Assembly (NCBI GenBank): GCA_964497585.1
Contig: CAZCDS010000034.1
Coordinates: 3,868 to 67,867, forward strand
DNA from: CAZCDS01 sp964497585
Lineage (GTDB): Bacteria > Desulfobacterota > Desulfomonilia > Desulfomonilales > Desulfomonilaceae
DNA: 64,000 bases
Direction: 5' to 3'
Shown here: positions 37,301 through 44,929 of the stretch, in pieces
How positions within the stretch are numbered: position 1 is the first letter of the stretch
Layout: every line of letters begins with the position of its first letter
Notes under the pieces: model-generated
What the model was told of the DNA's origin: nothing
The model's database searches: none
The model's input: the letters and a program-made list of their open reading frames with translations, nothing else
Position numbers and translations under genes: made by a program

Positions 37301-37833
37301 CTCCGGAGTCTCTCCGCGTAGGGAGCGAGCCCCTCTTGGATCGCCAACGCAGCGTGACAGGCACGCTGCGCATGATCCTCATGAGCTATCGGGGCCCCGA
37401 AGAGCGCCATGAGACCATCGCCCCGGAATTCATTGACCGTTCCCTCGAACCGGTGGATCTCGTCCATGAGGAGGCGAAAGCAGCCGTCCATGATCTCGTG
37501 CACGTCCTCCGGGTCGAGCCTCTCGGACATAGGGGTGAACCCGGCCACGTCCGCAAAGAGCACGGTCACGAGCTTCCGTTCACCCTCCATGGCGCTGCGG
37601 GAGGTGAGGATCTTTTCAGCGAGGAACTTGGGTGTGTAGGAACGGGGTTGGTCGTAGTCGATGCGCGGGGCTTCCTTGGACTCGCGTAAGTCATGACCGC
37701 ATTCGCCGCAGAAATTCCTGTCGAGCGGGACAGCCGCTCTGCATTCAGGATAGATCAACTCCAGCCTCGCGCCGCACCCTTCGCAGAATTTCACTTTTTC
37801 TCGGTTTTCAAACCGACATTTCGGGCACTGCAT
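34321..37833 (-). CDS. Zinc ribbon-cyclase-AAA ATPase-TPR protein, array gene 3 (type B)
   Basis: 1170 residues, the same order of domains as gene 2 and the same type B ATPase (GEAGIGKSRLVYEFEKAF; VVFLEDVHWIDKISEDLF) and TPR tail (DRELREGFLNADAIRQILSKVQ). The zinc ribbon has a small change (YPEC in place of CPEC, so one likely zinc ligand is lost). The cyclase residues are all kept. The TPR regions of genes 2 and 3 have diverged much more than their N-terminal halves, which suggests different ligands or partners for the two sensors behind a common output domain. Confidence 0.9.
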   Translation of the reverse strand: MQCPKCRFENREKVKFCEGCGARLELIYPECRAAVPLDRNFCGECGHDLRESKEAPRIDYDQPRSYTPKFLAEKILTSRSAMEGERKLVTVLFADVAGFTPMSERLDPEDVHEIMDGCFRLLMDEIHRFEGTVNEFRGDGLMALFGAPIAHEDHAQRACHAALAIQEGLAPYAERLRREYGIEFKMRIGLNSGPVVVGAIGDDLRMDYTAQGDTANLAARMESAAGPGGVLVSEHTYALAKDFFQLKSVGQINLKGKEEPQVAYELAGPTDIETRIEASVARGLKELVGRDDALESLFRAFGRAKRGEAQVIDVVGEAGIGKSRLVYEFEKAFSDEATFLRGVCVQYGRNVNFLPVIDIVRAAFGIVVGMAEEEVEDRIAQKAINGLASMIPFYRNLLSLPVDDPVFKMLDAEGRKYGKFEAVKNLLLAISAEKPLVVFLEDVHWIDKISEDLFTFFSRCIIDHPILMLSAYRPEGSPPWAHGAHYHRLGLETLSAKASIRLVRNMVGGLPLDSDLEQKIVAQTGGNPFFVEEIVRALLDSGDIVKKNDGYVCHKPIDQLKIPDTIQGVLAARMDRLSEDLKQTMQVASVIGRDFAFRILKSIMEVGEELRTHLTNLVGLEVLYEKCLYPELEYIFKHALTQEVAYESLLKQRRKEIHGRIAQAIEELYGGRLEEHYEVLAYHYERSEKVMESVNYLMLAGEKSIQHNAFQAATEFFQKAFQVVEKHGLVLDPEQELRLHRGLGRARISIGAVDKGGKDLRKAAELSRQYGMIDYERKTLRQLAMVAPVLPFRTESEQLLQAGLVRAREIGDKSLESTILSWMGFCLAMYGEPNTGHQLILDAERTAMESGKPHPMFFARLARAGTERWVGRPGKSVELTEGMVEALRNMFSVANLTALIFTRAVALAEIGKIENGMALLREGIDISEKYGVLFRLATLYNCLGYCYSEIHHHGTARKMNFRSDEIARKLKKENPMGSRLYAEMVAQANVNLMENLFDLGEINEAWNGVEYLREEAESEVYDMLRHQWESRMNYLQARIFLSQNDLDRAEKFIRENLVSTQTRNTKKREGGFTRLLGEVHMRRGQSDAAFENLNNAIDILKEVGNPRQLWQAHNSLAMAFDQLGRSSEAREQWGAAAEVIQNVANGLSDRELREGFLNADAIRQILSKVQ

Positions 37834-37891
37834 CGTTTTGTCTCCCCATCCCCCAACAGATCACGTTGCTTCGGAACTACAATGCCAATTG
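37834..37891 (-). repeat. Repeated leader upstream of array gene 3, diverged
   Basis: Third copy of the leader. The 40 bases nearest the gene are almost unchanged, while the distal part has diverged. Confidence 0.75.
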
Positions 37892-37972
37892 TCACAGCTC
37901 AGCCAAAACCTCCTGCGCCTCGCCATCCGATCATGCATTCCCATCTCCCGGAACATGAACTCGGCTTTTTCC
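37892..37972 (-). pseudogene. Stranded, frameshifted C-terminal tail of a type A gene
   Basis: On the minus strand it reads KAEFMFREMGM and then loses the frame by a one-base deletion, after which GAGGTTTTGGCTGAGCTGTGA still corresponds to EVLAEL-stop. It lies 72 bases after the stop of gene 4 (38045). It is older or less maintained than the other two relics. Confidence 0.8.
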
Positions 37973-38044
37973 CCATAGCGGCTACGTTCTCAGTCTTCGC
38001 ATAGCGTTCGGACCAAGGAACCAATTAGTCACCGGCTGTTGAAG

Positions 38045-41000
38045 TTATTGATGCAGCTCGGTCAGTTCCAGCCGGACCTTATCTGGTTCGATGAGAGTGC
38101 CAAGACGCTTAAAGATCTCAAGAGCCTTAGTCAAATATCCCCTTGCCTCGACTACATTGCCCTGCTGCTTGTGGAGACGGCCGTAACCGGCGCAAGCCAA
38201 TGCAATCTCGTTTTCCGCCTTGGTCTCTTGAAACATGGAAATGCTCTGCTCGAAATGTTCGGCTGCCTTAGCAGGATCCGTCTTCAGGGCAATCTCGCCT
38301 AGGAGGCGGAGAGCCCAAGCCATGTAGTGCTTCATGCCGCAGCCGCGTGCCTTTTCCATGGCTTCTTGGAGTGTCTCACGTGCTTTGTCATAGTCTCCGC
38401 CTGCCAGATAGCTATCTCCGAGTAGGACTAGAAAGATCGTTTGTGTCGGCACTGTGGGTGTAGCCTTGAGAAGCTGGACTGTGGCGGTCAGGGGCCCAAT
38501 GCCCTTGTCTGCTTCGCCGCTTCTGCACAGTACCCATGAGAGCAGTCCTTGGGACAAGAGTTTATCCGCCGGGGTGGGAGCCTTTTGGAGGGCCATTTGG
38601 CCATATTTGATTGCCTGCGCAACCTCACCTTGGTGACAATATGCGAGGGACATGCTGCAGGCTGAAAAGCTGGCCATACTATCGTCCGAGATCTCCTCAG
38701 ACTCCTTCAGGGCCTTCTTGGCTACTTCTAAAGCTTCCTTCCAACAACCAAGATATGCATAGGCCCATGATGCTGCTTGCAGGGAGCGCGCATATGTGTA
38801 GAAGCCAAACTGTTGCTCTAAGTTCCTGAGGGCTTCTTCTTTTGCCTCCAAAGCGAGGTCGAAGTCGCCCTGCCAGACGTTGGTCCATGCCCGCACCATG
38901 CACGCGTAGGCACAGTCTAGAGCCTGGCCTCCAGCCTCGCACAGTTGGGCAGCCCTGGTAACGGTCTGTCGAGCCTGATCAAGATGGCCAAGCCACCACT
39001 CGCACAAGCCCAGGCGACCCAAGAAAGAGCCTTCTAAACCAACATTGTCGATCTTCTCCAACAGGGGTCGGCAAGCGGTCAGCAGTTCATAGTACTCCGG
39101 CAGCTTGAGGAGCAAGAAGAACACATACATCTGGTTCACCAACAGGGAGATACGCCTCTCCGGGTCAAGCTGTTCTTCGGGTAAGCTGTCCATGAGCTTC
39201 ATGGCCTTATCAAAGTAGGCCTTCGCCTCTTCAACAGCGTAAGCCTTTCCTGCCTTCTCGTTCGCCAGGACCAAATAATTCACCGCTTTGACTGCATTGT
39301 CACTTCGCCCGTAGTGATATGCCAGTACTTCGTAAAGCTCCTCCAACCTTTCCGAGTAGAGGGATTCGATGGCCTGACCGATCCGTTCATGGATCTCCTT
39401 TCTTCGCCTTAGCAGGAGGCTGTTGTATGCGACCTCTTGAGTCAATGCGTGCCTGAAGATGTACTCCAGCTCCGGGAAAAGTTGTTTCTCGTAGATAAAC
39501 TCCAGTCCCTGGAGATTCAAGAGATTGGATTTGAGATCTTCCTTCATCTCGGTGATGGCGTGCAAGATACGAAAGGCAAATTCTCTGCCGATCACGGAAG
39601 CAACCTGCATGATGCCCTTAACTGCTTCCTCCAGCCGGTCCATCCGAGCGGCGATTATCCCCTGAATGGTGTCCGGAACCTGAATTTCTGAGGCTTTGCG
39701 TGCCAGCACATATTGGTCACCTTCTCTCTGAACCGAGCCATTTTCCAGCAGCGAGTGGGTCAGCTCTTCCATGTAGAGCGGGTTACCCGAAGCCTTGCTC
39801 AGGATCAGCTCCCTGAGTTCGGGCACGACCGCACCGCCTTCCAGTATTGCCTGGACCAGTTCTGCGCTGGTTCCGGTCGAGAGCTGTCCGACACCTATTT
39901 TGGCGTAGTACGATTTGCTTCCCCATTGGTGGGTGTATTCCGGACGATACAGCAGAACCAGCATGATGCGAGACCCCGGCAGCCACCCGATCATATAGTC
40001 GAGGAATTCTTCCGTGGTCTTGTCGATCCAATGCAGGTCCTCCACGGCTATGACGACGGGACGACCTTGACTCCCTCGAATCAGGATGTCCCTGAGGGCC
40101 TCAAAGGTCTGTTCCCGCTTTTGCTTGGGTTCCAGCTTGAGGAACTCCTCGTCATCGATCTTGACCGAGAAGAGTTCCTGGATGGGGGCAAGGCATCTTT
40201 TCAGGCTCTCGTCGCTTCCGACGATGCGTTCCTTCATCCGTTGCTTGATGATTGACTCTTTCTCGCCTTCCTTTATGCCGAGATAGGTCCTCAGCGCGTC
40301 CAGGATGGGCAGGTAGGGCATGGAGCTTCCGTAATGTAGAGATCGGCCTTCCAGATAGATATGCTCGTGTTTGGGCAGGCTGTTTCTAAATTCCAACAGT
40401 AGTCTCGATTTCCCAACCCCTGCCTCACCAATAACACCAACCACCTGACCCTCGCCTGATGCAGCCTTATCAAATGCCTCCTTCAGGGTTTCAAGCTCCC
40501 GCCTGCGGCCGACGAATCTTGTGAGGCCCTTGGCTACTGATGCGCCGATTCTCGTGTCGACCTTGCTCGGCTTCACGACCTGATACGTATTCACGGGCTC
40601 CGCTTTGCCCTTGACCTGGGTCCCACCCAGCGACTCGAATTCAAAGTACCCTTTGGCAAGTCTGTATGTGTGCTCGGATACGAGTACGCCCCCGGGTTCC
40701 GCGGCGCTCTCCATCCTCGCGGCGAGATTCGCGGTGTCTCCCTGCGCGGTATAGTCCATCCGCAGGTCATCTCCGATTGCGCCTACCACGACTGGACCGG
40801 AATTGAGGCCGATGCGCATCTTGAAATCGATGTCGTACTCTTTGTGGAGCTTCTCTGCGTAGGGAACGAGAGCTTTCTGAGCAGCGAGAGCCGCATGGCA
40901 CGCCCGCTGAGCATGATCCTCATGAGAGACCGGGGCACCGAATAGGGCCATGAGTCCGTCACCCCTGAACTCATTGACGGTGCCCTCATACCGGTGGATC

Positions 41001-41374
41001 TCATCCATGAGAATGCGGAAGCAGCCATCCATTATCTCGTGCACATCTTCCGGGTCGAGCCTTTCCGACATAGGAGTGAAGCCAGCCACGTCCGCAAACA
41101 GCACGGTGACGAGTTTGCGTTCACCCTCGATGGCGCTGCGGCTGGTCAGGATCTTGTCGGCAAGGAATTTTGGGGTGTACGAGCGGGGCTGCTGGTAGTC
41201 GATGGCGGGGGCTTCTTTGGGCTTGCGGAGATCGTGACCGCAGTCACCGCAGAAATCGTCTTCCAAGAAAGCCTCAGCGCCACATTGGGGACAGATCTTG
41301 CTAAGTTTTGCCCCACATTTGCGGCAGAACTTCTTGGTCTCAGGGTTTTCGGTTTGACATTTGGGACATTCCAT
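38045..41374 (-). CDS. Zinc ribbon-cyclase-AAA ATPase-TPR protein, array gene 4 (type A body, own tail)
   Basis: 1109 residues. The zinc ribbon is of the second kind (CPKCQTENPETKKFCRKCG), shared with gene 5 and unlike genes 1-3. The cyclase domain is a mosaic: 40841-40912 matches gene 5 with one mismatch, while 40914-41032 matches gene 2 exactly. The ATPase is type A (GEAGVGKSRLLLEF; IAVEDLHWIDKTTEEFLDYM). The TPR half is distinct from all others and ends LGTLIEPDKVRLELTELHQ. The gene 5 stop lies 37 bases upstream of its ATG, so the two are probably cotranscribed. Confidence 0.9.
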   Translation of the reverse strand: MECPKCQTENPETKKFCRKCGAKLSKICPQCGAEAFLEDDFCGDCGHDLRKPKEAPAIDYQQPRSYTPKFLADKILTSRSAIEGERKLVTVLFADVAGFTPMSERLDPEDVHEIMDGCFRILMDEIHRYEGTVNEFRGDGLMALFGAPVSHEDHAQRACHAALAAQKALVPYAEKLHKEYDIDFKMRIGLNSGPVVVGAIGDDLRMDYTAQGDTANLAARMESAAEPGGVLVSEHTYRLAKGYFEFESLGGTQVKGKAEPVNTYQVVKPSKVDTRIGASVAKGLTRFVGRRRELETLKEAFDKAASGEGQVVGVIGEAGVGKSRLLLEFRNSLPKHEHIYLEGRSLHYGSSMPYLPILDALRTYLGIKEGEKESIIKQRMKERIVGSDESLKRCLAPIQELFSVKIDDEEFLKLEPKQKREQTFEALRDILIRGSQGRPVVIAVEDLHWIDKTTEEFLDYMIGWLPGSRIMLVLLYRPEYTHQWGSKSYYAKIGVGQLSTGTSAELVQAILEGGAVVPELRELILSKASGNPLYMEELTHSLLENGSVQREGDQYVLARKASEIQVPDTIQGIIAARMDRLEEAVKGIMQVASVIGREFAFRILHAITEMKEDLKSNLLNLQGLEFIYEKQLFPELEYIFRHALTQEVAYNSLLLRRRKEIHERIGQAIESLYSERLEELYEVLAYHYGRSDNAVKAVNYLVLANEKAGKAYAVEEAKAYFDKAMKLMDSLPEEQLDPERRISLLVNQMYVFFLLLKLPEYYELLTACRPLLEKIDNVGLEGSFLGRLGLCEWWLGHLDQARQTVTRAAQLCEAGGQALDCAYACMVRAWTNVWQGDFDLALEAKEEALRNLEQQFGFYTYARSLQAASWAYAYLGCWKEALEVAKKALKESEEISDDSMASFSACSMSLAYCHQGEVAQAIKYGQMALQKAPTPADKLLSQGLLSWVLCRSGEADKGIGPLTATVQLLKATPTVPTQTIFLVLLGDSYLAGGDYDKARETLQEAMEKARGCGMKHYMAWALRLLGEIALKTDPAKAAEHFEQSISMFQETKAENEIALACAGYGRLHKQQGNVVEARGYLTKALEIFKRLGTLIEPDKVRLELTELHQ
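40914..41032 (-). repeat. 119-base tract identical to one in array gene 2
   Basis: Counterpart of 33697-33815. It abuts, at about 40913, a 72-base tract that instead matches gene 5 (44249-44320), so an exchange boundary falls inside the cyclase domain. Confidence 0.85.
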
Positions 41375-41411
41375 AGCTCCCCCCTTTTGAATGAGCGGCG
41401 GGGCTATTCCT

Positions 41412-44400
41412 TCAGAGCCTCGCCAAAACCTCCTGCGTCTTGGCCAGCCAGTAATCCATGCCCATCTCCTGGAACATGGACTCGGCTTTTTTCAGTTTTG
41501 CAAGGGCCTTTTCTTTTTGGCCCCTGTCCGCGTAGATTTCGCCCAGGAAGAGATACCCCTGCGTGGACCACGGTTTCGCACTCAATTCCTCCAGCTTTCT
41601 GATTCCTTCCAAGACCAACTGACGTGCATTATCAGCTCCAGAAAGATCTGACTTGCCGACTATCCTTCCGAGCCAGATTGTTGAATATCCTGCCAACGTG
41701 CTTTCATTATTGGTTTGCGACAGGCCTATGGCTTCCTTCATAGAGTTTCGTGCCATCTCCAGGTCACCTGATTCAAAGTCAATCATACCTGTTACCAAGA
41801 AGCGAAGAGAGTGCCAAAAGGAAACACCCGCGTCCGACTGAATTTCGTTGCCCTTTTCTACAAATTCCCTCGAGGTTTCAAATTCCTTTGTCAGTAGATA
41901 TCCCCACCCCAGCAAGAACCAGGCTACATGCAATATAATGTAAGCTTTCGTATCTTCGAGAAGCGTGATAGCCTTTCGACTATGCTCAATCGCATTTTTC
42001 CCGTCTCCCCTGATGTTGAAGAACCAGCCACTACAGAACTCCATCCATCCCGAACCAAATTTGTCATTGACCTCTGTTGTGACAAACCGGGCTCCTCTCT
42101 CAAGAATGACCTTTCCTTCTTCAAATCGCCCCATCCATCCCATGACCCATCCGTAATAGCCGTGGGCTGCGGAGTATACATTCCATCCCGATGCAAATGA
42201 GTCATGCTCTTTCCCATTGTCTTCGAGCAAGAGGATGGTTTTGGCTGAGATGTCAGCCAGTTTCGATAGCTGTCCCGCAACGATGCAAGAAGGAAAAAGG
42301 TCAAACTCGGTTCTAATCATCAGTTCAAAATCTTGTATCTTCTCAGCTTCCTCAAAGGATCTCTCAGAGTATTCAATTCCGAGCAGCGGCTTTCCTTGTC
42401 TAGTGCCGTAATATCGGCCCATCCGGCTGTAGAAGACGGACAGGCTTCTTCTATCTCCAATTCTTTCTGATAGTTCCGCCCCCGCCTCTAGAAGTTGAAG
42501 GGAGTCTTCAGGATAACCCACCACCATCATGGGACCCAACATGAAATGAAGGATTTCAACCCGCCTTCTGAGATTCTCTTCGCTGTCGTCCTGCCCCTCC
42601 AGGACCCTGTAGGCCATCCTGAAGAACCGGAAAGCTTCGAACGTTGCGTCATTGCGCTGGGCCTTGGTCGCAGAAGCCTTGAGGTATTCATAAGCCTTGG
42701 TTTTGTTTTCACTCTTCGAATAGTGATATGCGAGCATCTCGTAAAACTCTTCCAGGCGGTCTGAGAAAAGCCCCTCCATAGCCTCTCCTATTTTCTCATG
42801 TATCTCCTTTCGCCTCTTCAGGAGCAGGCTGTTGTAGGCAACCTCTTGCGTGAGCGCATGCTTGAAGATGTATTCCAGCTCAGGGAACAGCCTCTTCTCA
42901 TAGATGAATTCCAATCCCTGCAGGTTGAGCAGATGAGATTTGAGATCTTCCCTCATGCCCGTGATAGCCTGGAGAATGCGGAAGAAGAACTCCCGTCCAA
43001 TCACAGAGGCAACTTGCAGCAGGCGCTTGAGTGTTTCCTCGAGACGGTCTATTCGAGAAGCTATGATGCCTTGAATGGTATCCGGCACTTGTATTTCGGC
43101 TGCTTCCCGTGCCAAAATGAACTGCTGGTTTCTCTTTTGAATAGAACCGTTTTCCAATAGGCTATGCGTCAGCTCTTCCATGAAGAGCGGATTCCCAGAG
43201 GCTCTGCCCAAGATGAGTTCCCTCAATTCGGGCTCAACGTCTCCACCTTCAAGAATGGCCTGCACCAGCTCAGCGCTTGTAATGGCAGAGAGCTGGTCTA
43301 CGCCCACCTGCGTGTAGTACGATTTGCTTCCCCACGCATGGGTGTACTCCGGCCGATACAGGAGAATTAGCATGATTCGTGTGTTGGGTATCGCCCCTAT
43401 GAGATAGGCTAAGAGCTCCTCGGTCGTCTTGTCAATCCAGTGAAGATCCTCGATAGCCAGAACAATCGGCACGTTTTGACTCCCCCGAACAAAGAGGTCC
43501 CTGATCGCTTCGAATATTCTTTCTTTCTTCTGTCCCGGTTCAAGTTTCACATACTCTTCATCTTCCGCCTTTAACGACAAGAGATCCTGAAAGGGCGCTA
43601 TTATCCTTCTCAGATCCTCATCAAGTCTGATAATCTTCTCTTCCATCTTGCCCTTGATCACCGTTTCGGCGTCACCTTCCTTGATACCGGCAAATGATCT
43701 AAAGAAGTCGAGTATCGGCAAATAGGGCATTGACCCGCCATAATGCAAGCAGCGCCCTTCCAGGTAGGTGTACTGGCCCTGGGGCAAGTAATTTCTAAAC
43801 TCGTGAAGGATTCTGGATTTGCCTACCCCGGCTTCACCCACGATGCCTACGACCTGTCCGTGCCCGGATTTGACTTGTTTGAATGCGTCAGCAAGGCTCT
43901 CAAGTTCCCGTTTTCGACCGACGAATCTCGTGAATCCCCTCCCTGCTGCAGCCTCGATTCTTGTCTCCACATCGCCGACCTTGAGGAGCCGGTAGGCCTT
44001 AACCGGTTCTTCTTTTCCTTTCACTGCGAGCGGTCCAAGGAACTCAAACTGGAAGAAATCCCTTGTGGGCCAATACGTATGCTTGGAAACGAGCACGGAA
44101 CCAGGTTCGGCATTGCTCTCCATGCGGGCGGCCAAATTGGCCGTGTCCCCTTGAGCCGTGTAGTCCATGCGCAGATCGTCCCCAATGGAACCGACCACCA
44201 CAGGACCGGAGTTGAGGCCAATGCGCATCTTAAAGTCGATGCCGTACTGTTTGTGGAGCTTCTCTGCGTAGGGAAGGAGAGCTTTCTGAGCAGCGAGAGC
44301 CGCATGGCACGCCCGCTGAGCGTGATCCTCGTGCGCGACGGGAGCACCGAAGAGCGCCATCAGGCCGTCCCCTCGGAACTCGTTGACCGTTCCCTCGAAG

Positions 44401-44783
44401 CGGTGGATCTCGTCCATGAGGATGCGAAAGCAGCCGTCCAGGATCTCGTGAACATCTTCCGGGTCGAGCTTCTCGGACATGGGAGTAAACCCAGCTACGT
44501 CAGCAAACATCACTGTAACGAGCTTGCGTTCACCCTCGATCGCGCTCCGGCTGGTCAGGATTTTCTCAGCAAGGAATTTAGGCGTGTACGACCTAGGTTG
44601 GTCGTAATCGATGGGCGGGGTTTCTTCATCGGTCGCGAGGTGATGGCCGCAGTTACCGCAGAACTTGTCCTCAAAAAGACATTCTGCGCCGCATTGGTCA
44701 CAGGTGCGGGAAAGTTTCGCGCCGCATTCCCGACAAAACCTGTTCGTTTCGGGATTCTCCGTCCGGCATCCGGTGCATTTCAT
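41412..44783 (-). CDS. Zinc ribbon-cyclase-AAA ATPase-TPR protein, array gene 5 (type A)
   Basis: About 1123 residues, first gene of the array in transcription order. Zinc ribbon MKCTGCRTENPETNRFC and CDQCGAECLFEDKFCGNCG. The cyclase metal Asp residues lie in MFADVAGFT and NEFRGDGLMALFG. The ATPase is type A (GEAGVGKSRILHEF; VLAIEDLHWIDKTTEELLAYL). The TPR region ends in the intact ancestral tail MFQEMGMDYWLAKTQEVLARL, as in gene 1. I chose the ATG at 44783, preceded by GAGGGGGG with 4 bases spacing. The open frame extends to 44855, but the extra residues are not conserved in the paralogues. A promoter should lie in the 146 bases before 44930, but none is obvious. Confidence 0.9.
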   Translation of the reverse strand: MKCTGCRTENPETNRFCRECGAKLSRTCDQCGAECLFEDKFCGNCGHHLATDEETPPIDYDQPRSYTPKFLAEKILTSRSAIEGERKLVTVMFADVAGFTPMSEKLDPEDVHEILDGCFRILMDEIHRFEGTVNEFRGDGLMALFGAPVAHEDHAQRACHAALAAQKALLPYAEKLHKQYGIDFKMRIGLNSGPVVVGSIGDDLRMDYTAQGDTANLAARMESNAEPGSVLVSKHTYWPTRDFFQFEFLGPLAVKGKEEPVKAYRLLKVGDVETRIEAAAGRGFTRFVGRKRELESLADAFKQVKSGHGQVVGIVGEAGVGKSRILHEFRNYLPQGQYTYLEGRCLHYGGSMPYLPILDFFRSFAGIKEGDAETVIKGKMEEKIIRLDEDLRRIIAPFQDLLSLKAEDEEYVKLEPGQKKERIFEAIRDLFVRGSQNVPIVLAIEDLHWIDKTTEELLAYLIGAIPNTRIMLILLYRPEYTHAWGSKSYYTQVGVDQLSAITSAELVQAILEGGDVEPELRELILGRASGNPLFMEELTHSLLENGSIQKRNQQFILAREAAEIQVPDTIQGIIASRIDRLEETLKRLLQVASVIGREFFFRILQAITGMREDLKSHLLNLQGLEFIYEKRLFPELEYIFKHALTQEVAYNSLLLKRRKEIHEKIGEAMEGLFSDRLEEFYEMLAYHYSKSENKTKAYEYLKASATKAQRNDATFEAFRFFRMAYRVLEGQDDSEENLRRRVEILHFMLGPMMVVGYPEDSLQLLEAGAELSERIGDRRSLSVFYSRMGRYYGTRQGKPLLGIEYSERSFEEAEKIQDFELMIRTEFDLFPSCIVAGQLSKLADISAKTILLLEDNGKEHDSFASGWNVYSAAHGYYGWVMGWMGRFEEGKVILERGARFVTTEVNDKFGSGWMEFCSGWFFNIRGDGKNAIEHSRKAITLLEDTKAYIILHVAWFLLGWGYLLTKEFETSREFVEKGNEIQSDAGVSFWHSLRFLVTGMIDFESGDLEMARNSMKEAIGLSQTNNESTLAGYSTIWLGRIVGKSDLSGADNARQLVLEGIRKLEELSAKPWSTQGYLFLGEIYADRGQKEKALAKLKKAESMFQEMGMDYWLAKTQEVLARL

Positions 44784-44929
44784 CGGACCCCCCTCACAGG
44801 AAATGCAAGGAATTCCGAATTTGTAGGAGTTCGCCTGGAGGCCCTTCCCAGACAAAGGCCTCGGCTTTTCCCGACAGAGGATTACGAGCTATCGTAATTT
44901 ATCATGTTAGCCTTTTTTGCGAATCCGCG

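Noticed and set aside
27049..44783. Mobile element as the cause of the cyclase array
   Set aside because: No transposase, integrase, terminal repeats or target duplication is visible. Unequal crossing-over and gene conversion explain the pattern better.
44840..44866. A fourth stranded tail upstream of array gene 5
   Set aside because: The start matches type A tails for ten bases (AAAAGCCGAG on the minus strand), but the rest agrees poorly, so I do not claim it.
43743..44897. A 384-codon plus-strand frame opposite array gene 5
   Set aside because: It mirrors the cyclase and zinc-ribbon coding sequence; similar mirror frames occur opposite the other array genes at the same relative places.
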